This document shows, piece after piece, positions 28,060-36,384 of a DNA stretch of 62,978 nucleotides. Made by a program: the position numbers and the translations under genes. The stretch is taken from assembly GCA_028687425.1 (NCBI GenBank), contig JAQUAD010000010.1:1-62978 (forward strand), read 5' to 3'. A model generated the notes under the pieces. The model ran no database searches. It was not told the DNA's origin and was given only the letters and a program-made list of their open reading frames with translations. Positions within the stretch are counted from its first letter, which is position 1. Every line of letters starts with the position of its first letter. This stretch comes from Sideroxydans sp. (GTDB lineage: Bacteria; Pseudomonadota; Gammaproteobacteria; Burkholderiales; Gallionellaceae).

Positions 28060-29847
28060 TTATGCAGAAATTTCCTGCCTGTCTGTCACACCGAACTGCG
28101 TGCGATGCAGTTGCGCGTATGCGCCGTCCTTTGCCAGCAGTTCCGCGTGAGTACCCGCTTCGACGATCTGTCCCTTGCTCAGGACCACGATGCGATCAGC
28201 GTTCTCGATGGTGGAAAGGCGGTGGGCGATCACCAGCGTGGTGCGACCGCGCATGAGGATCTCCAGCGCCGCTTGCACATGCCGCTCGGATTCACTGTCC
28301 AGCGCAGAAGTCGCCTCATCCAGAATGAGAATGGGCGCATCCTTGAGGATGGCGCGTGCGATAGCGATACGCTGGCGCTGGCCGCCGGAAAGTCGCACGC
28401 CTTTCTCGCCCACCAGCGTATGTAAACCCTGCGGCATGTCCTTGATGAATTCCATTGCATGGGCTGCCGTCGCTGCCGCAACAATCTCGCTCTCCGGCAC
28501 TTCACGCATCTGCCCGTAAGCAATGTTGGCGGCGATGGTGTCGTTGAACAGCACCACCTCTTGGCTCACCAACGCAATGTTGGCTCGCAGGCTGCTCAGC
28601 GTCGCTTGTTGAATATCCTGTCCATCGATCAGGATGTTGCCATCGTTAAGCTCATAGAAACGCGGCAATAGATTCGCCAGCGTGCTCTTGCCGCTACCGG
28701 AGCTGCCGACCAGCGCCACCACCTGCCCGGCAGGAATATCGAGATTGACATCGATCAAGGTCGGACGCCCACCACTCTGATAGGAGAAATTCACGTGCTC
28801 GAAGCGCAATGCGCCCTTTGCCCGTCCCAGTTGCAGGGTTCCTTGATCGATCTCGGCGTCCGTATCGAGCAAGGCGAAGACGCTCTCGGCAGCAGCCAGG
28901 CCGCGCTGAATGAATTCGTTGATGCTGGTGATACGCTTCAGCGGCGCCGTGAGCATCAGCATCGCCGCCACAAAAGACAGGAAGCCGCCCACGGTGGATG
29001 CATCACTCTTGGCCTGACCGATGGCGAGATAGATCACAAACGACAATGCGACTGCCGCCACCATCTGCACTATCGGTACGTTGGCCACTGCAGCTGCAGC
29101 CTGTTTCATCATGTGGCGACGTACCCAGTTGATCTCCTCCCCGAAGCGGCGCTCTTCGTATTGCTGACCACCGAACAGCTTGACCACCTTGTGCGCGGTA
29201 ATGCTCTCCTCTATCACCTGTGTAATGCTACCCATAGCCTGCTGGGTGTCGCGACTTGCATTGCGCAAGCGGCGATTAATGGTGCTGATCACCCAGGCAA
29301 CGATGGGGGCCACGGTGAGCGAGATCAGCGTCAGCTTCCAGTCCAGATAGAACAGCCAGCCCAACAGGCCGACGAGGATGATGCTGTCGCGAATCGTGAT
29401 GGTGACCACGCTGGTCGCAGCCGCAGTGACGTTCGTCACATCGTAAGTGAGTTTGGAGATCAGCGAGCCGGTCGCGTGATCGTCGTAGTAATTCGTAGGC
29501 AATGTCATCAGCTTGGCGAACATCTCGGCCCGCAGATCCATCACCACCCGATTGCCCACCCAGTGGATCGCATAGGAACCAAAGAATCCGGCGAGTCCCC
29601 GCACAAAGAACAATCCCAGGATGAAAAGCGGCGCCCATTGCATGACCGCATCATCCTTGTGAACAAACGTGCCATCCAGAAAAGGTTTGAGCAAAGCGGG
29701 CAGTAAAGGCTCCGTGGCTGCTGCCACCGCCATCCCCAGAATCGAAATGGCGAACGCACGCCAATGCGGGCGCACATATCTCAACAGTCGTAGATAGAGC
29801 TGCCCGCTGGTCATCTGTCGGGCAACGCCGGAATTATCAGCGGGCAT
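28060..29847 (-). CDS. msbA: Lipid A export ABC transporter MsbA
   Basis: This 595-residue half-transporter flips lipid A-core across the inner membrane. Six helices fill the first 330 residues. The ATPase domain has GSSGSGKST (Walker A), LSGGQRQR (signature) and ILILDEATSALD (Walker B). I start it at the ATG at 29847 (MPADNSG), which overlaps the upstream gene by 11 bases, implying coupling; an ATG at 29814 is possible. Being essential, it is surprising downstream of a cobalamin-controlled receptor. General ABC exporters look alike, so the MsbA call rests on overall resemblance. Confidence 0.88.
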   Translation of the reverse strand: MPADNSGVARQMTSGQLYLRLLRYVRPHWRAFAISILGMAVAAATEPLLPALLKPFLDGTFVHKDDAVMQWAPLFILGLFFVRGLAGFFGSYAIHWVGNRVVMDLRAEMFAKLMTLPTNYYDDHATGSLISKLTYDVTNVTAAATSVVTITIRDSIILVGLLGWLFYLDWKLTLISLTVAPIVAWVISTINRRLRNASRDTQQAMGSITQVIEESITAHKVVKLFGGQQYEERRFGEEINWVRRHMMKQAAAAVANVPIVQMVAAVALSFVIYLAIGQAKSDASTVGGFLSFVAAMLMLTAPLKRITSINEFIQRGLAAAESVFALLDTDAEIDQGTLQLGRAKGALRFEHVNFSYQSGGRPTLIDVNLDIPAGQVVALVGSSGSGKSTLANLLPRFYELNDGNILIDGQDIQQATLSSLRANIALVSQEVVLFNDTIAANIAYGQMREVPESEIVAAATAAHAMEFIKDMPQGLHTLVGEKGVRLSGGQRQRIAIARAILKDAPILILDEATSALDSESERHVQAALEILMRGRTTLVIAHRLSTIENADRIVVLSKGQIVEAGTHAELLAKDGAYAQLHRTQFGVTDRQEISA

Positions 29848-30421
29848 CAGCTGCCTGTGATTTGCCTGCAGCCATGGCCAGCAAAATCTGCACCCCAGCC
29901 GCGACACCGATATAGAACACTGCCACAGCCACATATGGGCCATAGTATTGCGCCACACTGGAGACGTATTGAACCACGCTCATGCGGTCGAAATAGCCGG
30001 CCAGCAGATAGAAACTCACGTTGGCGATGATGAATGCCGCGCTGCCCGCTACCGCACCGGCCAGCAACAACCCGGACAAACCTTTAAGTGTCAATTCGTG
30101 GCGCGGCGCATACCAGCGGCCGACGAACCACAGCGCACCATAGGCGAACACCAGGAAGGCATAGGCAGAGGTCACACACCAACCACTTACTTCGCGGAAG
30201 TTGATTGCGTAATAATCGACCAAGGCTGCCTCGATCATCAGCACAGCCAGCATCCCCAACGCACCACGCATGCGCCCCAGGAACAGACCGCCGAGGAAGA
30301 ACACGGCATAGGAAGCATCGGGCAAAGAAATTGCCGAGCCGAAATGGTTGTAGCGTGTCAACGCCATCAACAGCAACAATGCTGATGCGATCCAGACTGT
30401 TTTATTTTGCATGATATTCAT
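29837..30421 (-). CDS. Putative cobalamin-uptake membrane protein
   Basis: This 194-residue protein has five or six hydrophobic helices and no ATPase motif. I recall similar proteins annotated as cobalamin transporter components in betaproteobacteria. Here it follows a BtuB-type receptor, which fits a role as a B12-uptake permease or ECF-like substrate subunit. The ATG at 30421 has GGGAG seven bases upstream; an ATG at 30412 would be a shorter alternative. It is 79 bases downstream of btuB, a gap with a perfect 10-bp inverted repeat, and it overlaps msbA by 11 bases. Confidence 0.6.
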   Translation of the reverse strand: MNIMQNKTVWIASALLLLMALTRYNHFGSAISLPDASYAVFFLGGLFLGRMRGALGMLAVLMIEAALVDYYAINFREVSGWCVTSAYAFLVFAYGALWFVGRWYAPRHELTLKGLSGLLLAGAVAGSAAFIIANVSFYLLAGYFDRMSVVQYVSSVAQYYGPYVAVAVFYIGVAAGVQILLAMAAGKSQAADAR

Positions 30422-30439
30422 TGAAATTCTCCCGATGAT

Positions 30440-30461
30440 CCTGCCAGTGCTCACTGGCAGG
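30440..30461. repeat. 22-base near-perfect palindrome between btuB and the next gene
   Basis: CCTGCCAGTG and CACTGGCAGG flank only two bases. No T-run follows on either strand, so it is not a terminator. Its position 19 bases before the start codon would suit an operator, an RNA stabilising hairpin or a processing site. Confidence 0.45.
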
Positions 30462-30500
30462 AACTTTAACAGAAATGGCGCCAATCCGCCGCGCAGCCTG

Positions 30501-32330
30501 CTACGGCTGGTAATTCAAACCGACATGGATTACTCGTCCAAGCGTGTTGTATCCGTGTGCCAGCATGTAATCACGATTGAACAGGTTGTCCACACGAGCC
30601 GACAGCGTGAGCTCCTTGCTCAGCGCATAGCTGGCAGTTAGGTTGCCCACGTCATAGGCTGCGAGTGTCGTGCGCGCGAAAGTGCTTATGTCCACATCCG
30701 CCCGCTCACCACTATGTCGCCATTCCCCACCTATCTTCAGTGCACCGATCTGCCGGGTGACGCCGACGCTGGAGAAGCTCCTGGCACGGCGCAACAAGGT
30801 CAGGCCAGTCTGCGCATCGCGCGGCTCCTGTTGCGTGACCGCCATTCTGACCCCGGTTTCGCCAAACTGCCCATCGTAGGCCAGCTCCACACCTTTGATG
30901 CTTGCCTCATTGAGATTCTGCATCACCCAATTTGTATCAGAGACGATCAAGTCGCTGATCCTGTTGTCGAAGTACACAGCATCAAAACGATGTCTGCCTT
31001 TCACGAAATGCGCGCCCAGTTCGCTGTTGCGCGACCTTTCCGGCTTCAGGTTCGGGTTACTCCCCCAAGAGGACGGCGCATGCATATCGTTGAACGTGGG
31101 CGTCTTGAACGCGGTAGAGATATTCGCGGTGACACGCCAGGCCTCCATCACTTCCACGCCATACCCCAGCAACCATGTATTGGCAGTCCCGAAGTCCGAA
31201 TACTTGTCGCTGCGCAAATTCAGCTGCACCTGCTGTTTATCATAATTACCGGTATACGCTGCAAACAGGCTGTCGTCGGTACGGTTGGTGAGCATGTACG
31301 CAGTGCTATTGCTGGTAATTCGCTGCTTCAGCTTTTCCAGCCCCGCGACCAATGTGCTGTGTTCACTGATCAGCAAGCTGTTCTGCCAGGCCAGCAGATC
31401 GTTACTGGTAGTCAGAGAAGACCCCTGTACACCATTCAGGAAGCTCTGGTAGTCATCCTTGCCTTGCGCAAGGGTCAGCCGGCTCTCCCAGCTATCGGCA
31501 ATGCAATTCACCGATTGCAAAGATTGCTTGGATAACTTGCTTCGACCGCTATGGGCATCGCTCGCATTGGCGAAAAAGCCGGAGTTGTCGAACTGCGCAT
31601 CCCCCGTAGTCTCGAAGTAACTGACAGAAGCATGATGATCAGCATTGAAGTCGTAACCGACGTTGACGGATGCGCTGGTGTTGTCATATCCATCCTTATC
31701 CGAATTGACGTTGTTTGCCAAGGCGGGATTGATAGCCGACACACCATCCGTCCTGTATTTCGAAACCTGTACATTGAATGTGGTGTCCACCACAGCCCCA
31801 CCGAACCCCGCAGAAGCTCGCTGCGTGTTCTGCGAGCCTGCCCCGACACTGCTATTGAAGGAAGGCTTGCCCTTGCCGCGTTTGGTGAATATCTGGATCA
31901 CGCCGCCGATGGCTTCCGAACCGTACAGACTGCTGACGTTGCCGCGAACGACCTCTATCCTTTCGACCTGATCCAGCATCAGCTGGTCGATGGCCGTTGT
32001 ACCCGTCGTGGCCGAATTGATGCGCACTCCATCCAGCAGCACCAGGGTATGGCTGGAATTAGTGCCGCGCATGAACAGACTGCTTTGTTTGCCGATACCT
32101 CCACTCTGGTAGATCTCGACCCCAGCCAGGCTCCTCAGCAGCGTAGGCACATCAGTCGCACCGGATGACTGAATATCGCGCTGCGAAATGACAGTGGTAT
32201 GTAACAGGGTTTGCGTGAGGTGTTGCTCGTTGCGCGTAGCGGTCACCACCACTTCATCAAGATCGTCCTGAGCAGTTGCCAATGTGGATGCCGCACATAG
32301 CAGTGCGGCGATAAGATTATGTTGTTTCAT
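30501..32330 (-). CDS. btuB: TonB-dependent vitamin B12 receptor (BtuB-like)
   Basis: This 609-residue outer-membrane receptor has a signal peptide (residues 1-20, ending ATA). The TonB box follows as DEVVVTATR. The plug domain has GVEIYQSGGIGKQSSLFMRG and QVERIEVVRGNVSSLYGSEAIGGVIQI, and a long beta-barrel ends in an aromatic-poor NYQP. The size is that of E. coli BtuB. A cobalamin riboswitch upstream makes cobalamin the likely ligand. AGGAAAA lies before the ATG at 32330 and is itself part of the switch. Confidence 0.9.
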   Translation of the reverse strand: MKQHNLIAALLCAASTLATAQDDLDEVVVTATRNEQHLTQTLLHTTVISQRDIQSSGATDVPTLLRSLAGVEIYQSGGIGKQSSLFMRGTNSSHTLVLLDGVRINSATTGTTAIDQLMLDQVERIEVVRGNVSSLYGSEAIGGVIQIFTKRGKGKPSFNSSVGAGSQNTQRASAGFGGAVVDTTFNVQVSKYRTDGVSAINPALANNVNSDKDGYDNTSASVNVGYDFNADHHASVSYFETTGDAQFDNSGFFANASDAHSGRSKLSKQSLQSVNCIADSWESRLTLAQGKDDYQSFLNGVQGSSLTTSNDLLAWQNSLLISEHSTLVAGLEKLKQRITSNSTAYMLTNRTDDSLFAAYTGNYDKQQVQLNLRSDKYSDFGTANTWLLGYGVEVMEAWRVTANISTAFKTPTFNDMHAPSSWGSNPNLKPERSRNSELGAHFVKGRHRFDAVYFDNRISDLIVSDTNWVMQNLNEASIKGVELAYDGQFGETGVRMAVTQQEPRDAQTGLTLLRRARSFSSVGVTRQIGALKIGGEWRHSGERADVDISTFARTTLAAYDVGNLTASYALSKELTLSARVDNLFNRDYMLAHGYNTLGRVIHVGLNYQP

Positions 32331-32335
32331 GTGAT

Positions 32336-32443
32336 TTTCCTGAGTGTGTTCCAAGCGTCCCCGTTGGAACAAGACAAAACCAGGAAATACCGAAGGCGAT
32401 GATAGGAATGACATCGTCCATGCGCCGCCCGCAGCATTTCCTG
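32336..32443 (-). promoter_or_regulatory. Riboswitch expression platform sequestering the btuB ribosome site
   Basis: In the RNA (minus strand), CAGGAAAT (32443-32436) and the Shine-Dalgarno CAGGAAA (32342-32336) compete for the same partner, ATTTCCTG (32388-32381). Between partner and ribosome site lies a further hairpin, GTTCCAA/TTGGAAC (32370-32348). It would stack with the closed form. This is the layout of a translational switch. Which state cobalamin favours is inferred from known B12 riboswitches. Confidence 0.65.
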
Positions 32444-32450
32444 AACCTCG

Positions 32451-32618
32451 CCCAAGGCCGGTATCCGGGCTCGCAAGTCTTGATCCGTCGCCTTCCCATG
32501 CTTGCGCACAGTGGCATATCGACAGACCCTCACTTGCTTACCGTTGCGGGGGCAGCACAGGCATCGCACCTGTTTCCCGTTTAACCAAAGGACTCTCGCC
32601 CTTCAGCACCTTGAAGCA
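32451..32618 (-). ncRNA. Cobalamin riboswitch aptamer
   Basis: The minus-strand sequence holds the B12 box GAGCCCGGATACCGGCC (32472-32456), which fits the published consensus at each position. Also present are CTGCCCCCGCAACGGTAAG, GCCACTG, TGGGAAGGCG and an early ACGGGAAACAGGTGCGATGCC. CAAGG (32613-32609) can pair with CCTTG (32457-32453) to close the aptamer. A TACAAT box lies at 32625-32630 just before the 5' end. It controls btuB and perhaps the genes after it. Confidence 0.95.
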
Positions 32619-32682
32619 GCGCGAATTGTAGCAGGCCGCACAAAGTCAATTCCAAAATACTTGCAAAACACTCCGTTAGCGA

Positions 32683-32712
32683 TTGACTTAACAGGGAAAT
32701 AAAAACTATAGT
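32683..32712 (+). promoter_or_regulatory. Promoter of zapB-zapA
   Basis: TTGACT (32683-32688), an 18-base spacer and TATAGT (32707-32712). The -10 ends only six bases before the zapB ATG at 32719, so the transcript would start at or beside the start codon. Confidence 0.6.
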
Positions 32713-32718
32713 AGGTAC

Positions 32719-32919
32719 ATGCTAAGCGAACTGGACACACTCGAAGAGAAACTGCACCAACTGGTGCAGCTCAATCAGCGCCTGCGCGAGGAGAACCAGC
32801 AATTGCGGCAGCATGTTGCCTCTGCCCGGAATGACCAGCGCAAGCATCAGGACAAGATCGACCAAGCCGCCTCGCGCCTTGAAAAACTTCTCGAACAACT
32901 TCCCGCCGAAGCCTCATGA
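32719..32919 (+). CDS. zapB: Small coiled-coil cell division protein, ZapB-like
   Basis: This 66-residue protein is almost wholly a coiled coil (LDTLEEKLHQLVQLNQRLREEN), as expected for ZapB, which links ZapA to the Z-ring periphery. It overlaps the zapA start by four bases (ATGA), strong evidence of a coupled pair. AGG is close to the ATG, but the promoter lies so near that a leaderless message is possible. Coiled coils are weak for homology, so the name rests mainly on the zapA context. Confidence 0.75.
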   Translation: MLSELDTLEEKLHQLVQLNQRLREENQQLRQHVASARNDQRKHQDKIDQAASRLEKLLEQLPAEAS

Positions 32920-33230
32920 GCGAAGCCAAGACCAGTTTTCTGGATGTAAACATCCTTGACCGAGAGTTCCGTGTCGCCTGCCCGGTTGATGAAAGAGGCG
33001 AATTGCTGGATGCGGTCAAATATCTCGACAGCAAGATGCGCGAGATCCGCGATGCGGGCAAGATCGCATCTGTCGAGCGTATCGCCATCATGGCCGCACT
33101 CAACATCACCCACGAATTGCTCACCACGCGCGTCGGCGGCGGCTTTGACCTCGCCGAATTGAAGCGTAGAATGCAGGCCATGCAGGCGACCATTGATGAA
33201 GCCTTGGTTGACCAGGACCGGTTGTTTTAG
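32916..33230 (+). CDS. zapA: Cell division protein ZapA
   Basis: This 104-residue protein binds and bundles FtsZ filaments. The N-terminal half DVNILDREFRVACPVDERGELLDAVKYLDSKM is the globular ZapA head. The second half (ALNITHELL, LAELKRRMQAMQATIDEAL) forms the coiled-coil tail. It starts within the last codons of zapB and is followed directly by 6S RNA, the usual order in beta- and gammaproteobacteria. FtsZ is encoded at 55955-57112. Confidence 0.93.
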   Translation: MSEAKTSFLDVNILDREFRVACPVDERGELLDAVKYLDSKMREIRDAGKIASVERIAIMAALNITHELLTTRVGGGFDLAELKRRMQAMQATIDEALVDQDRLF

Positions 33231-33239
33231 CCGGTCTAC

Positions 33240-33422
33240 AGTTTGTCCCCTGCGGTGTTCGTGAGATTCATAATTCTTTGAACCAATGAGCTAATGCTTA
33301 GGTTGCGCCCCATTCAAGTTACTGTTGTGAGCATCCCTTGCGGAAGCACCTGATGTAACCGGGAACCGACCCTCTTGAACCCAGGTTCAAGATATTGAGT
33401 CAACGGCACAGGCGGGGGACTT
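33240..33422 (+). ncRNA. ssrS: 6S RNA
   Basis: This 183-base region directly after zapA has the features of 6S RNA, which binds sigma-70 RNA polymerase and mimics an open promoter. The ends pair, GTCCCC (33245-33250) with GGGGAC (33415-33420). A largely unpaired centre and the CTTGAACC-CA-GGTTCAAG hairpin (33374-33391) fit the model. Exact ends are not fixed by sequence. The zapA-ssrS order is conserved. Confidence 0.85.
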
Positions 33423-33429
33423 TATTCCA

Positions 33430-33455
33430 GTGCGACCCTTCGGGGTCGCACTTTT
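33430..33455 (+). terminator. Terminator after 6S RNA
   Basis: GTGCGACC (33430-33437) pairs with GGTCGCAC (33444-33451) and is followed by TTTT. It lies eight bases past the 6S closing stem and 19 bases before the EVE-domain gene. Confidence 0.85.
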
Positions 33456-33473
33456 CATTTGAGGATATTACCC

Positions 33474-33938
33474 ATGCGTTACTGGCTGATGAAATCAGAG
33501 CCTTCCGATGTCAGCATCGACGATCTCGCCTCCTTTCCCGATCAGACGGTCGCCTGGTACGGCGTGCGCAACTATCAGGCGCGCAACTTCATGCGCGATC
33601 AGATGAGCGTGGGCGATGGCGTGCTGTTCTACCATTCCAACTGCAAGGAACCCGGCATCGCCGGTATCGCCGAAGTGTGCAGTCCGGCGTATCCGGATGC
33701 GACACAGTTCGACAAGAACAGCAAATATTTCGATGCCAAAGCGACGCAAGAACAACCGCGCTGGATGAATGTGGATGTAAAGCTGGTGAAGAAAATCTCG
33801 CTGATCGCGCTGGATGAACTCAAACGACACCCCGAACTTGAGCATATGCGCACCTTGCAACGCGGCAATCGACTATCCATTACGCCGCTGGACCCGGCTG
33901 AATGGAAGTTCATCACCACACAGTTAGTGAACACCTGA
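33474..33938 (+). CDS. EVE-domain protein
   Basis: This 154-residue protein consists of a single EVE domain, a PUA-like fold that binds modified bases in DNA or RNA. The N-terminus MRYWLMKSEPSDVSIDDL, then WYGVRNYQARNFMRD and GVLFYHSNCKEPGIAGIAEV, are the family pattern. GAGG lies ten bases before the ATG at 33474. The stop overlaps the ATG of the TauE gene (TGATG). In many relatives this position next to 6S RNA is held by ygfA, so the neighbour differs here. The natural ligand is unknown. Confidence 0.88.
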   Translation: MRYWLMKSEPSDVSIDDLASFPDQTVAWYGVRNYQARNFMRDQMSVGDGVLFYHSNCKEPGIAGIAEVCSPAYPDATQFDKNSKYFDAKATQEQPRWMNVDVKLVKKISLIALDELKRHPELEHMRTLQRGNRLSITPLDPAEWKFITTQLVNT

Positions 33939-34735
33939 TGGAGTGGTACATCGCCTACCTGCTGCTGGGCATGGTCGCCGGTTTTCTAGCCGGCCTGTTC
34001 GGCGTGGGGGGCGGCTTGGTGCTGGTGCCCGTACTGGTATTGTTATTCGATGCACAACACTTTGCGCCCGAACACATCATGCATCTTGCGCTCGGCACCT
34101 CGATGGCGACCATCCTGTTCACCTCGCTCTCCAGCATGCGCAAACACCACCAACTGGGCGCCGTGAACTGGCTTGTCGTACGCAACATCACCCCCGGCAT
34201 CCTGCTCGGCACGGCGATCGGCGCATTGACTGCGTCGAACATCCCCGCCCGAGGTTTGGGAATATTCTTTGCGATGTTCGTATATTTTGCCGCGGCACAG
34301 ATACTCATCGACAAGCGCCCGCATGCCTCGCGTCAACTTCCCGGCATTGCCGGTATGACCGGTTTTGGCACACTCACCGGCTGGATCAGCAGCCTGGTCT
34401 CCATTGGCGGCGGCACCTTGATCGTGCCCTTTCTGCTCTGGTGCAATCTGTCGATACGCAACGCCATCGGCACAGCCTCCGCAATCGGTTTCCCCATCGC
34501 GGTCGGCGGCACGCTGGGCTACATCTCGGTAGGCGCTCACATCACAGGCCTGCCGCATTTGCATCTCGGCTACGTCTACCTGCCTGCGCTGCTCTGGGTC
34601 GCACTCGCCACCATGCTCACCGCCCCCCTGGGTGCGCGAGCTGCGCATAGTTTGAATGTGGGCCTCTTGCGTAAATTGTTCGCGGTGCTGCTGATCTTGC
34701 TGGCCAGCAAACTGCTATTCAAGGTCCTCACCTGA
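33938..34735 (+). CDS. TauE/SafE-family sulfite or organic anion exporter
   Basis: This 265-residue membrane protein has about eight helices and the repeated signature FLAGLFGVGGGLVLVPVL (near residues 15-32) and WISSLVSIGGGTLIVPFLL (near 150). These mark the two halves of TauE/SafE carriers. The family moves sulfite, sulfoacetate and other small anions; the substrate is not readable. The ATG at 33938 overlaps the stop of the EVE gene, so they are coupled. It converges with the AGCS gene one base away. Confidence 0.85.
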   Translation: MEWYIAYLLLGMVAGFLAGLFGVGGGLVLVPVLVLLFDAQHFAPEHIMHLALGTSMATILFTSLSSMRKHHQLGAVNWLVVRNITPGILLGTAIGALTASNIPARGLGIFFAMFVYFAAAQILIDKRPHASRQLPGIAGMTGFGTLTGWISSLVSIGGGTLIVPFLLWCNLSIRNAIGTASAIGFPIAVGGTLGYISVGAHITGLPHLHLGYVYLPALLWVALATMLTAPLGARAAHSLNVGLLRKLFAVLLILLASKLLFKVLT

Positions 34736-34736
34736 T

Positions 34737-36245
34737 TCAGCGTTGCGCCTCACGATCCAGTTCACCGCTGTTCAGCCTGGCTTCATAATCCGCCAGGGCC
34801 AGCTTCACCTTGCCGCTCAGCACATACAGTCCGATCAGATTGGGGAAGGCCATGGAGAGGACCAACAGATCAGTGAAATCCACCAGGTTGGAAGCACTCG
34901 CCACCGAGGCGACGACCACGAAGGCGATGAACACCACCTTGTACAAGATGGAATAGCGCTCGCCGAACACGTACACCCAGCAGCGCTCACCGTAATACGA
35001 CCATGAGATCGCCGTGCTGTAAGCAAACAGCACGACAGACAAGGCCAGTATCGATGGGAACCAGTCCGATGCTGTCGCGAATGCCATGGAAGTCAAGGTG
35101 GCACCTTGGCTTGCAGCACGGATCGCTTCGTATTCCGGTGCGTTGTACACCCCGGTGATGATGATCACCAGCGCGGTCATGGTACAGATCACCACGGTGT
35201 CGATGAAGGGCTCGTAAAGCGCGACCAAGCCTTGCCTAATCGGATACTTCACCGATGCCGCAGAGTGTGCGATCGCCGCCGACCCCAGTCCCGCCTCGGA
35301 TGAGAAAGCTGCGCGTTTGAATCCCTGCACGATCGCTCCCACCATACCGCCCGCGACGGCTACAGGGGAGAAAGCTTCCATGAATATCTTGCCCAGCGCT
35401 GCCGGTACCAGGTCCGCATTGCTGCCGATGATCCACAGACAGGTTCCGACATAGATGATGACCATGGTCGGCACCACCGCCTCCGCCACATGCGCGATAC
35501 GACGCAAGCCGCCGATGATGACCAGACCTATGGCAAAGGCCATCAGCAAGCCGTATGCAATGGGGACATCGCGAAAGAATTCGATCTGCGTCTGCACTGC
35601 CCCCATGGACTGACTGACCTGGAACGCGCTTCCCGCACCGAAGGAACCGAGGATCGTAAAGACCGAAAACATGATTGCCAATACTTTCCCGGTACGAGGC
35701 ACCCCGTTCTCTGCCAGCCCTTTGGACAGATATTCCATCGCGCCGCCCATCAACCGGCCATCGGGCCGGACCTCGCGGTACATTTGCGCCAGACTAGCTT
35801 CGGTGAACTTGGTACTCATGCCGAGGAAACCCGCCACGATCATCCAGAATGTCGCGCCCGGTCCGCCGATGGAAATGGCGATGGCCACACCCGCAATATT
35901 GCCCAAGCCGACCGTGGCGGAAAGCGCCGTGGAAAGCGCTTGGAATGAAGTAACTTCGCCTTGATCGTCTGCCGTTCTGAACTTGCCGCGTATGACATGG
36001 AAAGCGTGGCGCATCATGCGCAGATTGACGAAGCTGAAACGCACCGACAGGAAGACGGCCGCCACGATCAGCCATGCCACGATCAGCGGCATGGACGGTT
36101 CTCCGGGAAAGATATCGAAGAAGATGACCTGCGCCAGCACGCCATTAATTGAACCGAACATCGCATCCAGCGTGGATTCACCAGCCCAAGCCAACTGCGG
36201 GACCAAACACAACAGCAGTTTCATTGCTGCCTTACACATCCTCAT
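34737..36245 (-). CDS. Alanine/glycine:cation symporter (AGCS family)
   Basis: This 502-residue protein has about eleven membrane segments and AGCS signatures. They are ALSTALSATVGLGNIAGVAIAI (about residues 104-125), GGPGATFWM and GFKRAAFSSEAGLGSAAIAH (about 310-330). It imports small amino acids with Na+ or H+. The first 21 residues resemble a cleavable signal, common in this family. GGGGAG lies seven bases before the ATG at 36245. Confidence 0.9.
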   Translation of the reverse strand: MRMCKAAMKLLLCLVPQLAWAGESTLDAMFGSINGVLAQVIFFDIFPGEPSMPLIVAWLIVAAVFLSVRFSFVNLRMMRHAFHVIRGKFRTADDQGEVTSFQALSTALSATVGLGNIAGVAIAISIGGPGATFWMIVAGFLGMSTKFTEASLAQMYREVRPDGRLMGGAMEYLSKGLAENGVPRTGKVLAIMFSVFTILGSFGAGSAFQVSQSMGAVQTQIEFFRDVPIAYGLLMAFAIGLVIIGGLRRIAHVAEAVVPTMVIIYVGTCLWIIGSNADLVPAALGKIFMEAFSPVAVAGGMVGAIVQGFKRAAFSSEAGLGSAAIAHSAASVKYPIRQGLVALYEPFIDTVVICTMTALVIIITGVYNAPEYEAIRAASQGATLTSMAFATASDWFPSILALSVVLFAYSTAISWSYYGERCWVYVFGERYSILYKVVFIAFVVVASVASASNLVDFTDLLVLSMAFPNLIGLYVLSGKVKLALADYEARLNSGELDREAQR

Positions 36246-36274
36246 TCTGCTTCTCCCCTTGCATCATTCGCCCG

Positions 36275-36303
36275 ATTAGAACCCGAAGCAGCGAATGACT
36301 CAA
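36275..36303 (-). promoter_or_regulatory. Candidate promoter of the AGCS gene
   Basis: On the minus strand TTGAGT (36298-36303), a 17-base spacer and TCTAAT (36275-36280). The spacing to the start codon at 36245 is about 25 bases. Confidence 0.5.
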
Positions 36304-36337
36304 GCCTTGATTGCCCTTCCTGCATTCGTCAGGCAAT

Positions 36338-36365
36338 AAAAAAGCCGGCTTGCGCCGGCTTTTTT
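36338..36365 (-). terminator. Terminator of the cytochrome c gene
   Basis: GCCGGC at 36344-36349 and 36354-36359 pair across TTGC, flanked by six A and six T. It lies 20 bases past the stop of the small cytochrome and could also work on the plus strand. Confidence 0.9.
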
Positions 36366-36384
36366 AACTGCAAGTGCTTTAGTA

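Noticed and set aside
32625-32649. TACAAT with TTGACT as the complete riboswitch promoter
   Set aside because: The spacer would be only 13 bases. The -10 is at the right place for the 5' end, but this -35 pairing is unlikely.
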